DNA of 64,000 bases from Epiperipatus broadwayi. Taxonomy: Eukaryota; Onychophora; Udeonychophora; Euonychophora; Peripatidae. Every line of letters begins with the position of its first letter. Position 1 is the first letter of the stretch. Both the position numbers and the translations under genes were made by a program. Shown piece by piece: positions 35,801 through 49,105 of the stretch. The stretch is from positions 2,679,844 to 2,743,843 of the forward strand of contig JAQFVV010006293.1 of assembly GCA_028023455.1 (NCBI GenBank), written 5' to 3'. A model generated the notes under the pieces. The model had not been told where the DNA came from and made no database searches. It saw only the letters and a program-made list of their open reading frames with translations.

Positions 35801-38800
35801 TAATAATAAAATTTCATCAGACTATTTAAACGTAAAAAAATTTAAAAGGTTTTATTTTTATGTAATTATCGCAAAAATTAAATGTGCATATTTAAGTCAT
35901 GAAATTAAATTTTAATTAATAATATAACTTTTTAAAATTAGAAGTGTACGTATTTAAATATATATACAGTATTATACATTTACACATACTTCAAACTACA
36001 CTACTGAATTTACAGATTTTTTTTTTATGCCAAGTTTAGTTTTGCTAACCATTTACCTCTCTTATTTATTTGTAAACATTTTTGTAAAATTATTTATAAA
36101 ACTACTGAAAATAAATTATAGCATGTTGGATTCTTGAACCACAATTATTGATGTTTCTGAGAAGACTAACAAATTAGCAATATTCATATGATGAAAAAAG
36201 TTATTGAAGAATGAAATATTTTTGTTTATTGAGATATAAAATATATAGTATTTCAAAATAAAGGAATATGATTCATACAAGGAATGAGAAATAACATTTG
36301 CATCAGTCATTAATGATAACAATCTGTCAGCTATTTTAGTTAAAGATTAAAATATTTATGTAGTTTGTTTGTGTGATAATTCTGACAATAGTGGCCACTG
36401 TGTGTGGGTGTGCAGGGGACAAAGATGCTTCATCATAGGGTTCCAAGACACTAAGATAATTAATAAAATTTGGTACTTGTGTACTAAACATATGCAACAA
36501 AGAGAAGATAGGAGGCCTTTTCACATTCGTATCAATACGCTGATATCTTTTGAATGTTATTTTGCCAAACATTTATAAAGTTACCGATGCATTAATACGA
36601 ATGTGGAAAGCCCTCCTATGTTTTCATCATTGCAAGAATTGTACACAATGGTTTTAAAAAAGGACAAAAATATATTATCTACACACGGTAACAATTCAAT
36701 CAATTTCAAAAAAAGATGTATTTTTTGTTAAAAACACATAGGGGGTGGACTTTTCGCAAGATTTACAAAGTTATCAACAATAATTTTTTTAATCTATCTT
36801 AAAAACTACATGGCTCCCAGAAAATAGATCGAATTCAAAGTACTAAATCAAAACTACCAAATGTTACACAACAAATGCATATCACTAAATTATTATAATT
36901 TTGATGAAATCAAAAATTAATAAACTACCAAATGTTACTCGCATAAAACAGTCATTAAATTATAATTTTATTAAATAATATTTACAAAAACACATACATA
37001 GATGCTACTTACATGGTAATAAAGAACAGTAATTAATTACATTCAAACAAACCTATTGAATTTTCAGAGAAAATTGACACAAATCTTCCCTCCAAAATGA
37101 CCATGTGCCGAGATTTTGTAGAAATAAATATGGCATATTTGATTAGATTGGTAAAAAAAAATTCAGACTGCCCAATAAATAAATATAAAAATTTTCTTTC
37201 ATAAAGTTACTGGATATAAATGTATTAAAAGACATCGATACTTGCATGCTCAAAATTTTCAAAAACCTATGCTTTTTTGGAGTTTTTGAAAATGATAAAT
37301 GGGGGGAAGGGATGAAGAAAGCTTATTATATTGCTTCCATGCTGATTACAGTAAAGAATACTAGCTAGATTGGCTTAATTAAAGATCTAGAATTAACTGT
37401 CCTGAATTTGAGTACACAATTAGCGAAGTAATATCCGGACTAATTTTGACTTGGGGGAAAAAAGCCCAAATTATCAAATGGTTTAACAAACAGGAAAAGT
37501 AAAATCTTATTTTATTCTAAATAATTCTAGTTTATACCAAAAATAGATATTATAGGTGTCAACTGAAAAAAACTTTTTTTTTTAGTCTCATAGACTGCTG
37601 AAGTTTATAAGACATAAATATTTTTTATTTAAGTGTAAGAAAAATACTTTTTATCTAGATTTGCTGTGACAATTGCTCAATCCTCAAAATATACTTATAT
37701 GTACTCTACCTTTGCACAAAACTAAATAGACCCATGCCTTTTTGTCACTATAATTAATAAGATTTATATGTAAATGAAAATGTTGAGATCTCTTAAACAC
37801 TAATTTATATAAAAAGTAACACGTTACTATTAATAATTTATTTAAAAAATATTGCCTCATAATTACAGTAATTTTGCATTTGAGAAAATTAAGTTTATTA
37901 ATGATATTTTACAGAACTTGTATATATAAGACAGTTTAGCCTAGTGCTAGAATATCTGTGTCTCAAATGTAAGTTTCTTGGATTGACTTTGCTAAGTGAC
38001 TTGTGGAGAGTTTTTTTAATAAAAGATCTATTTTTTCTCTTTTTTTATTATTCCATATCTTTTTTTACACATTTTACTAAACAGCCCTTTTTTGCATGTC
38101 AAAATATTTAATTCTTAAAAAATTTCATGATAACAATATTATCTTATTATGTTGAAACCCCTACATGATTGTACTATTGATATAGTTCAAAAATCTATCT
38201 AGTAGAACAAATCAAGAGTTTGATTTTTTTTTATAGTTATCCCACATAACCTATGAATAAAAAAATAAATTGCAAGGTGTTTTAATGGCTTCTAAAAATG
38301 TACAGAATAAATAATCTACATAAGAAAATTTAAAAATTTTTTCTGGCTAAATCCCTAATTGTCGAAGTACATAATAAAGTTAATATATTGAGATGGTTTT
38401 TTTCTGCCATTTCATATGTAAATACATATATTTTTAATAGCATAGTTATTTCCTTAGTTTATAAATAGAATTTCTTATAATTAATTTAGTAAAAGTTTTT
38501 TTTAATCTCACTAAGAAATCAGACTTTTAAATTTGGTCTTTTTTAGAAAAATTATTTAAGTTGATTATAAGTTCAAGGTAAAATATTTCTCTTGAATTAT
38601 AAGTTTTTTTTAGTAAAAGCTTTTTTTTGTTTGTTGAAATTATTGGGAAAAGGTGGGTTGGGGAGAATTAGAAAAGATTGCAGTTAAACTCTATTGGTGA
38701 AACCCAAGCTAAATACCGATTAGTAAATAAAAATATGGTAAGAATCTATCTGTTGTTAATTAATTAAGAATTTTTTAAAATTAAAAATTCCTAAAGAAAA

Positions 38801-40556
38801 AAAAAGGATAGAAATGTAAGAGATAAATTTTTGCTAAAAATAAAGCAAAAAGGTGTGAATCCTGTTCAGAAAATAAAATTAATTAAAAGTGCAGAGAGAG
38901 GGGGGGAAAGAATTGAAAAAAGCATAAATTACAGAGTTTTCTTTTGTTCCAGATTGATTATCAAAAACTTTATTGAAAGTTATTATTGCCACAAGTTGCT
39001 ATGAAAATGTTTGCCTGCTGAAGAGAATCAAGGACTTCCTGCCCTGGGGGAAACCATCCCCCAAACTACATGTGAAGTATGCCAAGGAATTTCCATCTCT
39101 GTAAAAGTATGAAGTCAGCCAGCTAGCCAAGGGGGTTTCCAGAAGAAAGAGGATTTGAGCAAGAATTTATGGGGAAATGTCAACCCATGGACTGTACCCT
39201 TTGATGGACTGATAGCCACCCAGTATTTTGGGTAATGGATGGTTGACACTAATTTAATCTATGTTAACAGCAGATCTACAAGTGGGTAATTCTAAACTGT
39301 TTATAAAGTGAACTTTTCTACTGTGATTAGCAAAATATGATTATAGACTCAATCAGTTGCATTCTATATATGTAAGGTACTGTTAGATTCGCAAAAGTTT
39401 CAACAATAGGGTATGGGGCTATTTTGAATAATTTATTCATTATTTTTGACATAATTTTGGAGGAGGTAGTTTTTATATTGATTTTATTTATTTTTAAATA
39501 TTTTTATTTTATTATCTTTGTTATATTCATGCATATGTAGATTTTGGTTTCATGAATGTAAACTGCTCAATCATGGAGAGATAAAAAGTGGGTTATAGTC
39601 AGTTTAAATTCCGGTCATAAGAAACACGAGACACTTATGCCATAATAAGTGGTGATAAAAGCAAAATCGATGGACATAAGAAAACAAAAGACACTCATGC
39701 TGTCATTTAGTTAAATTAAATTATTTATCATTAACAAGGGAGAGGTTTTAAGCTATATATAGTTAACTCACTATTACATAATGCATGTGGACAGTCTCTC
39801 CTATTTGGACAGGTTGCTAACAATAAAGTTGGACCTTTGTCAGTTGTAGGTTAGTCACGGGCACATTTCCTCGGGAAAGATTATTACAGGGTTAGAATAA
39901 TGACAAGTGATTGTGCTAATTGGAAAGTATTTTATTTTAAAATAGGTCAAGCCTGTTCTGATTACAGTTAGATAGGATTTGGAAAGTAATAAAGATTACT
40001 GTATATTTGTACTTGCATGTCTCTCTTGTTATTTTAGTATATAATTATAGTATTGACAACAGTTGCATCCTCTTGAGAGAGATTTACCAGAATTATTAGA
40101 ATCTGTGAAAGATTACATTATAAAAGATTATGTGGCTGTGTTATGTATATAAATAAACATTACAATCATAAAATAATCTCGATCTAGTGCTAAGCTATTG
40201 CCTAGTAGCACTCTCATATCAACTACTATAATCTGTGTAATCTTCATAGTTTTGCAACTCTAATCTGTTTTGTATTACCACATAAATGGGAAGGGGAAAA
40301 GTAAAAAAAAAAGGCTTCCCAGGGTGTATGGTTTATTAACAGAATGGCCTGATAGAAGAGTGAGGATTGAGTTAAGGAAGACATTCAGGTATATGCAGAA
40401 TGGTAAGATAGAATCTCAAAGAGGGGGGGGGTTGAGATTGTGAAAAAAATAAAAATAGTAGTAAGAAGTAAGAAATTTTGATAAATAGACAGGTGATAAT
40501 GTTAGGAATAGAATAAATAGAAAATAATGCTTAGGCAAGCAAATAAATATATAATA
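35801..40556. other. Upstream (intergenic) sequence of PPP1CB
   Basis: No gene recognised. A hairpin lies at 36507-36624. Positions 39000-39270 are less A+T-rich than the surroundings and can be read for short stretches in several frames (for example VKYAKEFPSL, QLAKGVSRRK), but match nothing I can name. Positions 39580-40280 have the look of an LTR or leader but have no partner copy. Confidence 0.45.
36507..36624. repeat. Inverted repeat, stem about 27 nt
   Basis: AGGAGGCCTTTTCACATTCG with TATCAAT, and its partner ATTAATACGAATGTGGAAAG with CCCTCCT, pair with three mismatches or G-U pairs across a loop of roughly 65 nt. It may be a fold-back transposon remnant. Confidence 0.65.
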
Positions 40557-40567
40557 ATGAGACAATA

Positions 40568-41890
40568 TATGTATTGGAAAAATATTTATCATTTACACAA
40601 ACATTCATTCTGCCTTATCAGGCACTGAGAAGAAAGACCATGGTGTTTCTTGATCTTAAACTCAGAGGTAAAAAGCCAATAAACTCACCACGCTGGCTAA
40701 TGCGTGTTGGTGAGCAGCCCATCCATGTTCGTATACTATATGAATAATCATATAGTAATAACAGCTGCAACGACAAGAACGTATGGAGTGGACATTAGGA
40801 ATTTGCCCTGCTCAGTTTCTTTAAGGCCTCCAAGAGGAATCAAAGGGTCTCCTTTCAGTTAATAGCAAACTCCTTTCATCAAGGTATAGATCCAGGATAT
40901 TGTCATATTTTAAAGAATATTTATAAAAATGCAACAGCAACAATTAGATTACATAATGATACTGGAAAAATCAACATTGAGAAAGGTGTAAGGCAAGGTG
41001 ACTTCATATCTCCAAAACTTTTTACAGTAGTGCTGCAAGAAGTATTTTGTGGATTAAAATGGGAAACTAAAGGAATGAAAGTAAATGGAGAGTATTTAAG
41101 TCCTTTAGATTTTGCAGATGATGTAGTTGTTTTTGCAAATAATGCTTCAGAGCTGCAGGAAATGTTGCAGGAGTTAGCAGATGAAAGTAGAAAAATAGGA
41201 TTAAAGATAAATGTTAAAAAGACTAAAGTAATGTTTAATCCATTTGCTCAAAATATGAAAATAAAGATTGATTATGAAGAATTAGAAGAAGTTAACAGTT
41301 ACAAATACCTAGGTCAGATTATTAATACATATGGAAACATAATGGAGGAAATTAATCATAGAATTAAACTTGGTTGGAGTGCTTTTGGTAGAAATAACTT
41401 GGTACTAAAAGGAAATATGCCTATGTGTTTGAAAAGAATGGTTTTTAACAAATGTGTTTTACCAGTTCTTACTTATGGATCTGAGACTTGGATACTTAAT
41501 AGAAGAGCAATACAGAGACTTCAGACCACTCAAAGGAGTATGGAGAGATGTATGTTGGGAGTAACAAGAAGAGATTGAAAATGCAATGTATGGGTAAGAC
41601 AACAAACAGGTGTTACTGACCTTATTGAAAAAATTAAAAAGATTGAAATGGAGTTGGGCTGGACATATTGCTAGAAGAAATGATAATAGATGGACAATTG
41701 AAATTTTAAACTGGATTCCAAGAGATTGTAAAAGACCCAGAAAGAGACCACATGTGAGATGGATGGATGAAATAAGAAAATGTGCAGGGGTGTTGTGGAA
41801 AAGAGAAGCTAAAGATCAGAGAAGATGGATTAAAATTGGAGAGACCTTCATCCTGCAGTGGATTGATAATGGTTGATGATGATGATGATG
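40568..41890 (+). mobile_element. RTE retrotransposon copy with 5' inversion (twin priming)
   Basis: Flanked by a perfect 11-bp target duplication, ATGAGACAATA, at 40557-40567 and 41891-41901. The first 310 bp (to about 40877) are the reverse complement of the 5' end of the RTE at 24445 (about 24450-24757). The rest, from ATCAAGGTATAGATCC at 40877, is in the sense orientation and matches the RT from 26645 onward, ending in a (TGA)n tail. An inverted 5' part joined to a sense 3' part with the middle missing is the signature of twin priming, best known for mammalian L1. Confidence 0.9.
40880..41876 (+). pseudogene. RTE reverse transcriptase C-terminal half (nearly open)
   Basis: Open for about 233 codons from 40880: VRQGDFISPKLFTVVLQEVF, LSPLDFADDVVVFANNASEL (intact FADD catalytic motif), GLKINVKKTKVMFNPFAQNM, VNSYKYLGQI, VLPVLTYGSETWILNRRAIQ, TTQRSMERCMLGVTRRD. 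After one stop (41576-41578) and one frameshift it continues as LKWSWAGHIARRNDNRWTIE, RPRKRPHVRWMDEIRK and ends FILQWIDNG. It is much better preserved than the copy at 24-29 kb, hence younger, but truncated and lacking the endonuclease. Confidence 0.9.
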
Positions 41891-42072
41891 ATGAGACAAT
41901 AAAAATGTGAAGGTAATAATAGAGAAAGGCTACAAAGTGAAAGTAGGGGTGAACACTCATTAAAAAATAAAAATAAATTAGAAAGGTTTTTTCTTCTAGA
42001 AATCATCTATTAAATAAGTTTATTATAATTTTTTTTATATAATAGCAGATAATTACAAAAACTAATGTAATA

Positions 42073-42545
42073 ATGCAAGCTCAAAAAAGTGAAATCAAGA
42101 TTATTAGTATAGAGGTAGAGAAGCAAAAAAATAGTGATGTAATGAACATGATCATGAGCATGTTATTAGAAAATAAGGAAAGAATGTCTAAAGAAAATAA
42201 AGAGTTTAGAGATATGATTGAAAACCAATTCAAAGAAAATAAAGCAAATAAAGTACAAAGGAGGAGCATGTTTGAAGATATTAAAAACCAAATGGATAAT
42301 CCAGCAAGAGAATATAAAGATCAGATTAAGCAAGTGAGAGAAAAAATGTACATAAATTCAAAGTTCATTTTATACAACTAGAGAATAGAATGAAGGAAGT
42401 TGGACATGAAATCCAATATAATTAAAAGGAGTCGGGTAAGAAAATAGAGCAACTCCAAGAAATTATAAAGAAAACAACACTAGAAAATAGACAAAAGTTA
42501 ATCCAAGCTAAAGAAGAGACCAACTATTGGACTTGAAAGATAGTG
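42073..42545 (+). pseudogene. Coiled-coil, gag-like relic
   Basis: An open frame of 102 codons (42073-42381), rich in K, E, N and M with heptad-like spacing, continues after a frameshift as QLENRMKEVGHEIQ and IEQLQEIIKKTTLENRQKLI. It resembles in composition the coiled-coil frame at 60757-61653 and could be the gag of an LTR retroelement. No zinc knuckle is seen. Function is not assignable. Confidence 0.4.
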
Positions 42546-42549
42546 AAAG

Positions 42550-44699
42550 TAAGAAGCAAGATATCCCCTTTTAAGACAGATGATACTACAAAACTTCCAA
42601 ATAATCCTTGTTGTAACTGGAACACATGCCGTTACATTATTTATTTTAAAAATTAGACATTAAAAATAAAAGTTCACAAATAAAACTTATTTTTTAAGAA
42701 TTAAAAATTGAAAATTAAAAGTCATTAAAAGAAAACTTTATTTAAAAAAAGAAAAAGTTTTAAAACTAAATATTGAGGAAAAAAAAAACTTGAAAGATTT
42801 AAAGATAAAAATATATCTTTAAGAACGTACAAATTTAATTAATTCTATTGTATAAAATGGAAATGATTATTTTAATTAGTAAAAGTAAACTAACCTTTGG
42901 GCATTTCAAAATGTATAATTAAAGGTCAGATAGGAGAGAAAAAACAATGGGAACAGGATGGCCAATAAAAAAAATCCCTCGGGAAATGGGCCTCAATGAA
43001 AAGACCATCGTCGTGATGTAATGTCTACTGGATCTGAAAGTTTACAATAAAAGGAAAAGTTTGGAAAAAAAGAGGAAGAGATGTGAAAACAGAGGAGTGT
43101 GCTATATGTGTTAGTGCGGAGAGAGTTGAAGGGGAAGGGATTGAAAGACGCACTTTCAATTCCTTCAGTTTTTCTAAAAAAAAATGACATCGTTTTCCAT
43201 ATTGCAGACTACAGGCTATCAGAACCCGGAAATAAAATACCAGCTAAAGTAAAAGACCCCTGGATGAATCAATAAAATGGCCAACAGCATACCAGTCTCC
43301 CCAGGACATCAGGACAATTAACACTGGAACCCAAATGGCAAGCAATGGTTTAAAGATGAACTTTTTTAAAATAGTAAGAACTATATAACTAATGAACATT
43401 TTCAAAACATTAAGAACTTTAATACCAAAACCTTTTCAGTATTTAATAGAAATAAAATCCTATCTGACCAATGTAAATTATTATTAATAATTAATTTTAT
43501 TTGACGTATTTTTTTTTTAATCATTTCCATTAAGTTTTTTTTTTTTTATTCTTTTAAGTTTTTATTATGATTTTTTTTGTTGTTAAACAACTTTTAATAA
43601 ATGTTAAATTTAAGTCGGGTGTGAATGGCTGCATAGATTCGTAAAGTTATGTTAGTTTAAGGGAGGGTAAATCTTAGGTTATTTGTTTCATAGTTAAATT
43701 GGGGTAATCGATTGGATATATTGGTGTAATTAGTAAATGTAGTATGAGGTCCGATACATGCAGGATCACACTATATGCCGCCCTTGGGCAAAATAATCCT
43801 ATTTCTTATTGGCCATCAGAGTCAGACAGTATTTTCTGCTCTGTGGATCACCCCTTTGTCTATAGAATGGGGTCGTAAGTTGGCAAAAAGGACCGCAATC
43901 CCTTCCTATGGATTTTTTTTATTGTTCTTCTTGCCAGACAGATGTAACATTCCTATACTGGATGAGAGAATTTTTTTCTATAACCATGATGTTCAGATGT
44001 ACATTCCTGACAGTATGGTATTGTGCTGTTGTATTCATGCTGCATTGAATACATCGATATATCAGATACATCGATATATCAGATAGATTGGTGTTGGTTT
44101 GACTGCGAACTTTTGGCCTAAGGTTAAATCAGGGATAGAATATTTTCTTTTCAAATGCAATCTATGTAATCTATTCATACTTGACACTCTAATAAAATAT
44201 TAATTCATCTGTGCGAACTTCTAAAATAAAAGTTTAAACGTAAATTAGATTCTAAAATAAAAGTCAAAATGTAAGTTAAATTTTAAAGTAAAAGTGATAC
44301 TAAAATGATTCTAAATCTTATATATGTTTAATAAATGTTTGTGTGTGTTATTACTGGCAGTGGCTTCTTTTATTTTTTTAATATTGAAAATATTTTTAAA
44401 TAAGAATTTATATTTTATAAATCTCTGCATCTCACTGAGCTATTGGCATGGGCTGATGGTCAGAATAAAATATACATGTAAAAGTTAGATCTTAACAGCA
44501 CGTATCTGCCTACCCTATAAATTTTCCAGGTTCAAATAGCCTGGTTAGCACCCTGTAGCGCAGACATGATAAGACTCAATTTTCCGACCATTATATTTTC
44601 AAGAAAAGTTTAATGTGGAAGTGCACAAGTATATAGGTACACATATATATAATCCTACATCAAGTATAACCAATCAGTGCTTAAAGATAATTTTTGGGA
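42550..44699. other. Intergenic sequence, nothing firmly recognised
   Basis: The frame at 43775-44086 (103 codons) lies in a less A+T-rich patch but has no recognisable domain and its reverse complement is equally open in places. A direct repeat ATACATCGATATATCAGA occurs twice near 44049-44085. It may be part of the LTR or leader of the following Ty3/Gypsy relic. Confidence 0.4.
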
Positions 44700-45479
44700 G
44701 TCGCAGAGTAAGCTCCAATTGAGTTCAATTTAAATAAATTATTATATAGCAATAGCATTCACCCATATCCAAAGTGCATCACAAGTCTACTGAGAATTGT
44801 TATTTGAAAAGCCCAATAGTTTTGGTAAATTCAAAGATCATATTAAACTTCTACTGGAATGATGGCTAAACAGGAAGGGATCAAGAATTGAAAAGTCTGC
44901 AAAAAGGGCTGACCTGGAAAAGCATTCACTCTATTTTTTAAAGTCAGGTGGCCAAACTAAAAGCACTGATGGGATCAACTTCCTAAAGTAAAATGATATG
45001 TATAAGGCATAGTTTCCTCAGTCACATTGAATAGATGCTGATAGATCAGAAAACTGGAGCAGTTAGTTGAACCATTGAAAGCATTTGATAACAGCAAGTC
45101 TGTGAATAACAACAATGAGAAAGAGTGGGAATTTAAACCCCAGCCAAAAAAATTGTTCAAAAGGAGACCTGAATCCCAGATCAACATGATTAGATATATA
45201 AAAAAAAAAATAACTCCCCACTATGGAGCTCAGACAGAAATAAGGCAATTAGATACACACAAAGTGGAACAAATATAAAAGATGTTGACTATCAAATTAA
45301 ATCCAGAATAGAATCACCATCATTCAATACTAGTATAGGTACTGTTAATGTATAAAAAGAACCAATATGATAGAATGAGGGAAACAAGAGAGAAACTCAG
45401 TAATTGGTCTCTCACCACAGGACCCAGACATCAAGCAGAGGAACATTGCATTTAAAAATAATTTGCTTACAATAACCAA
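44700..45479 (+). other. Probable gag region of the Ty3/Gypsy relic
   Basis: A K/E/N-rich patch (for example KPQPKKLFKRRPESQINM at about 45135-45190) lies immediately 5' of the protease-like words, where gag is expected. No capsid or zinc-knuckle motif is visible. Confidence 0.35.
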
Positions 45480-47760
45480 TTTAATATGTAATTGGGATGA
45501 TGTGAAAGTAGACTTTGCATCACAGAATTGTCAAATTAGAATAACAATAGACGGTACAATTATAGAGGCTTTTCTGGATTCAAATAGTCAGTATCTGTAA
45601 TTGCATAAGATATTTTCAATAACATCATCCACTCAAATGCAGATATCAAATGTTTACCATTTAAGGCAGTACATCTTTGCAAATAATAAATAGTGAAAGT
45701 AGTCTCAAAGCAAGTTAGGATTCAGTTATGGCCAGGAAAGAAAAGTATCAATCATGCCACATAAATTTTAAATCAACTTATCCATGAAGTCATCCTCATA
45801 TTTGACTTGTGCATAAGGCAGGTTGTCTCCTGGATTATAGTTAAATTGCCAGGTCATATTTGAAAATGAGATAGTCATTTCTTATCAGAAAATCTATATC
45901 AATTCACAACAGTATGCTGTGTATAAAATGCCTTGCAATGGCCAGAAGTGCAAGTAAAAATTCAAGAATTACTACTTTTAAATGATGAGCAAAGAGATTT
46001 AGTAGAATATTAAAAAATTATGAGTTGACATTTTTGAACATTCCAGAGAATAAAGAGATGTAAACCCAATAAAAATTATGGAGGATCAGACATGTTCGTA
46101 CTCCATCCCTCACCAGTAGAAAAACATCTGATGCAAATGCAGGAGTAAATGCTCATCATCCTTTAATGATTTTATAGTGGTGATTAAAAAAAAAAATTGG
46201 TTTAGTTTGTCGATGTTTGGATGTGTAGCAATTCAATGAAATAACTGTACAGATTGCAATATTTTTCCATTACTGATTAAATGTAAAAATTAAATAATGT
46301 GTCTATGTTTGATCTCATAGTCAGATACTAGAAAATAACAAACTGCCCCTTACATTGCCAATACCCAGACATTTAGGTGCAATAGTTATTATATTCTTTT
46401 AATTGCATGCCCTTTGATTTAAAGAATAGCAACACTAATCTATTGAAGTATCTAAAACATGTATTATCACATAAGGCAAAAAATATTATACATAGCACAT
46501 GTATGTCATGTGGTAATTGAATCAGTCTGTTTACAAGTACCGAGCACATTTAAAATTATTTCTTGAAGAATGTAAAGAAAAACAAAATAAGTTTAAGGTA
46601 CCTGGGCTACTATAGAAGTAAAATTTGTAGGACATCAAGTTAGCAGGAAGGGAATTCAACCAAATCCTGAAAAATTATAGGCTATTCATGATTTTCTAAC
46701 CCCCAAAACAAAAAAAAAGCACATCATTCCCAGGGCTTTGTAACTTATATAATACATTTTCAAAAATAGGACCTTTGTTCCAATTAATAAAAAAAGATAC
46801 GCTTTAGTAATGGACCCACAATATTATGAAAGTTTCCAAATTGTAAAAGATAAATTTTTAATGAAATCGTATATTCTGCTTTCAGAAAATCTTTTCATGT
46901 GCAGACTGACAGCAGTAGCTATGGGCTTGAAGCTACATTATTCCAAATCCATGAAAACAATTAACTGGAAGTGCTATATTTTATTAACTGGCTACTGAAA
47001 GGCATCAAATTAAATTATATAGTGATGCAGAAAAAAACTGTAGTCATAGTTTGGGCTTTTCAAAAGTTCCATCAATTCTTAATGGAGTCAGAGGTCCTTG
47101 TGATTTCACAAGAGCTTTAAATTCATAAATCATAGTTTCCTGGTTAATAATAAGTTGGTTAGATTGCATTTATTTTTTTCAGTAATTATTAAGTCCTCAT
47201 CATTCTATCCAGCCAAACTCACAACATTTAATTACCAATAATTTGTATATTCCTCATATAGAGTTAGTCATAAATAAGTCTGTGGAGAGTGACTTAAGGA
47301 AATTTGTGCAGAAACAAAAAGATCCCAATTGCAAGAAAATAATCAAATATATTGATATCAAATGTAAATATATAAAAGGGAAATAACCCCATGTGTAAAA
47401 GCAAGGACAGGGATGCTGTAATAAAAGGGTTATGAAGATATAAATAACATAAAGATATGGATAAATGGTATACGATGATCCCATGCACATTGCTTATATA
47501 GACATTATCATGCTGAAAAAGAAAAACTATTAATTAAATTGCTACTGGCTAAAGATGTATGCAAATGTTATCCAATTAATAAATTAATGTGGTATTTTCC
47601 AGAGAAAACCCCTAAGTAAATCAACATTGGCCTTTAAATCTGATAAAAACCCAACAAAATATTAGCTTAAGATTTTCATAGTCCATTACCTTCGTTCAGA
47701 AAAATAAATACTTAGTGATGGGGTATGACTTATTTTCAAAATTGCTAGCAGCATAACCAT
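45480..47760 (+). mobile_element. Decayed Ty3/Gypsy retrotransposon pol region
   Basis: With many frame breaks the plus strand reads, in pol order: a protease-like ITIDGTIIEAFLDSNSQY (expected LDTGS) at about 45540-45600; RT end VKFVGHQVSRKGIQPNPEKL, AIHDFLTPK at 46615-46705 (expected FLGHxVSxxGIxPxPxKxxAI); RNase H words SSSYGLEATLF and VVIVWAFQKFHQFL at 46910-47085; and integrase-like HAEKEKLL at 47505 and KYLVMGYDLFSKLLAA at 47705-47755 (expected KYxLVxxDxFSK). The order protease-RT-RNase H-integrase defines Ty3/Gypsy. LTRs were not identified. Confidence 0.75.
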
Positions 47761-47767
47761 TTGTGTC

Positions 47768-49105
47768 ATAGAAATACATCAATTCTCTTTTTACCTGAGT
47801 TTTTTTTTTTTTTGCAGGATTTTGAAATAACACGAGTTTTAAAAAAATAATTGTCTTTTTTTACATGAGTTGTTTAAAAATAACATGATCCATAAAAAAC
47901 CTATAGTACTTTGGGATTATAGTTGCTATGACATATTCATGATTGGAATGAAGAAATAAATGTTATTGTCAGAAGGCATAAAAAAATCATCTTACATTCT
48001 CAAAGTAATTCTTAGCTTATCTTAAATTATTACATTTTTTTTTAATTCTAAATAATTTCATGTAAGTAATGTAATTCAATGTTTATTTACAGATTTATTT
48101 CTGAGATAAGGTTCATCATGATTACATCATAAAACTAAAAAAAAAAAAGTCTTTTATTATTATCTAATTAAAAAAAAAAAGATTTCATCTCCTTATTTCC
48201 CATTATTTTAAAAATCCCTTTTTGCCAATATTTCTGCAAATGAGGAAATTTGTCTGCATTATAATATTTTTGACATTTTGTTTTGAAAGAGAAGTATCTT
48301 TTTGGTATTGATTCTTTGTTTGCATTTGACATTTGATTTTTTTTAAAAAAATTCTTTGTTGACGTTGATGCTAAAAAAATTAATTTGTTTAAAATTAACT
48401 GATTACTTTGTTTAAATTTAATTTATTAATTTTGCCAGAAATCAATAAATGGTAAGTTATACATTGCAAGTTTCAGTGGTAGCAATGGTATTCAATCATG
48501 TACAAATATATGCATTTATTTTCAGAAAGTGAGAGTGAATAAAATCTTGGGTATTTTTCTGTTTTACAGGCAAGCAAGGTAACACCCATATTTTTATAAG
48601 TATATCATTCTAGAGGTCTACAATTTCTCTTTTTGAATGTGTTAGTTGTTAAATTAAAAAAAAATTGATAAGTTAAATGAAATAAAAGTAATACATTCCA
48701 ATAAATTATATTAATAATCTTTATTTTTTTTTTTTTATTTATTTATAGTATGGAAATGACTTCACACTCTGAACTTTAAAGTTTTCAGTGGCTTATATAG
48801 AGAAACCAATGAGAGCTTCATCGTGTTATAAATTTCAAACTTTTTTTCTTTTTCAAATGAAATTTATGTTCTATAACTCATTTTTTATTTAAGTGCAATG
48901 TGCATGAAGTAAAATTTGATTCCACATAAAAATATAACACTCTAATTAAATTTTTCATATGGTTTATTTAATTATTTTCACTGATGTCTTAGATCTGGAA
49001 TCAATCTCCTTATTTTCCATATATACAATGTATTTTTTTACATGAATTTTTTTTGCAAGTAATTTTTGGGAATCAATCTATCATGTAAAGAGTAAATTAG
49101 GTATA
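47768..49105. mobile_element. Worn pogo/Tigger-like non-autonomous element
   Basis: The left end (ATACATCAATTCTCTTTTTA) and the right end (GGGAATCAATCTATCATGTAA, AAATTAGGTATAC) align with the ends of the element at 53318-54414 (ATACACCTGGGTCTCTTTTT and GAGGAACCTATCTATCGCG...AGGTATAT). Several internal words of the family (TTGCAxGATTTTGAA, ACACGAGTTTT) recur. No transposase was seen. Confidence 0.4.

Noticed and set aside
39580-40280. LTR of a retrotransposon
   Set aside because: It has an LTR-like look, but no partner copy, no TG...CA pair and no target duplication were found.
43775-44086. 103-codon frame in a less A+T-rich patch as a possible gene
   Set aside because: It has no recognisable domain, no splice or promoter context, and is surrounded by LTR-element debris. 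Kept only as a remark.
44500-44560. B-box-like GGTTCAAATAGCC as a tRNA or SINE
   Set aside because: I could not find a matching A box at the right distance or a cloverleaf.
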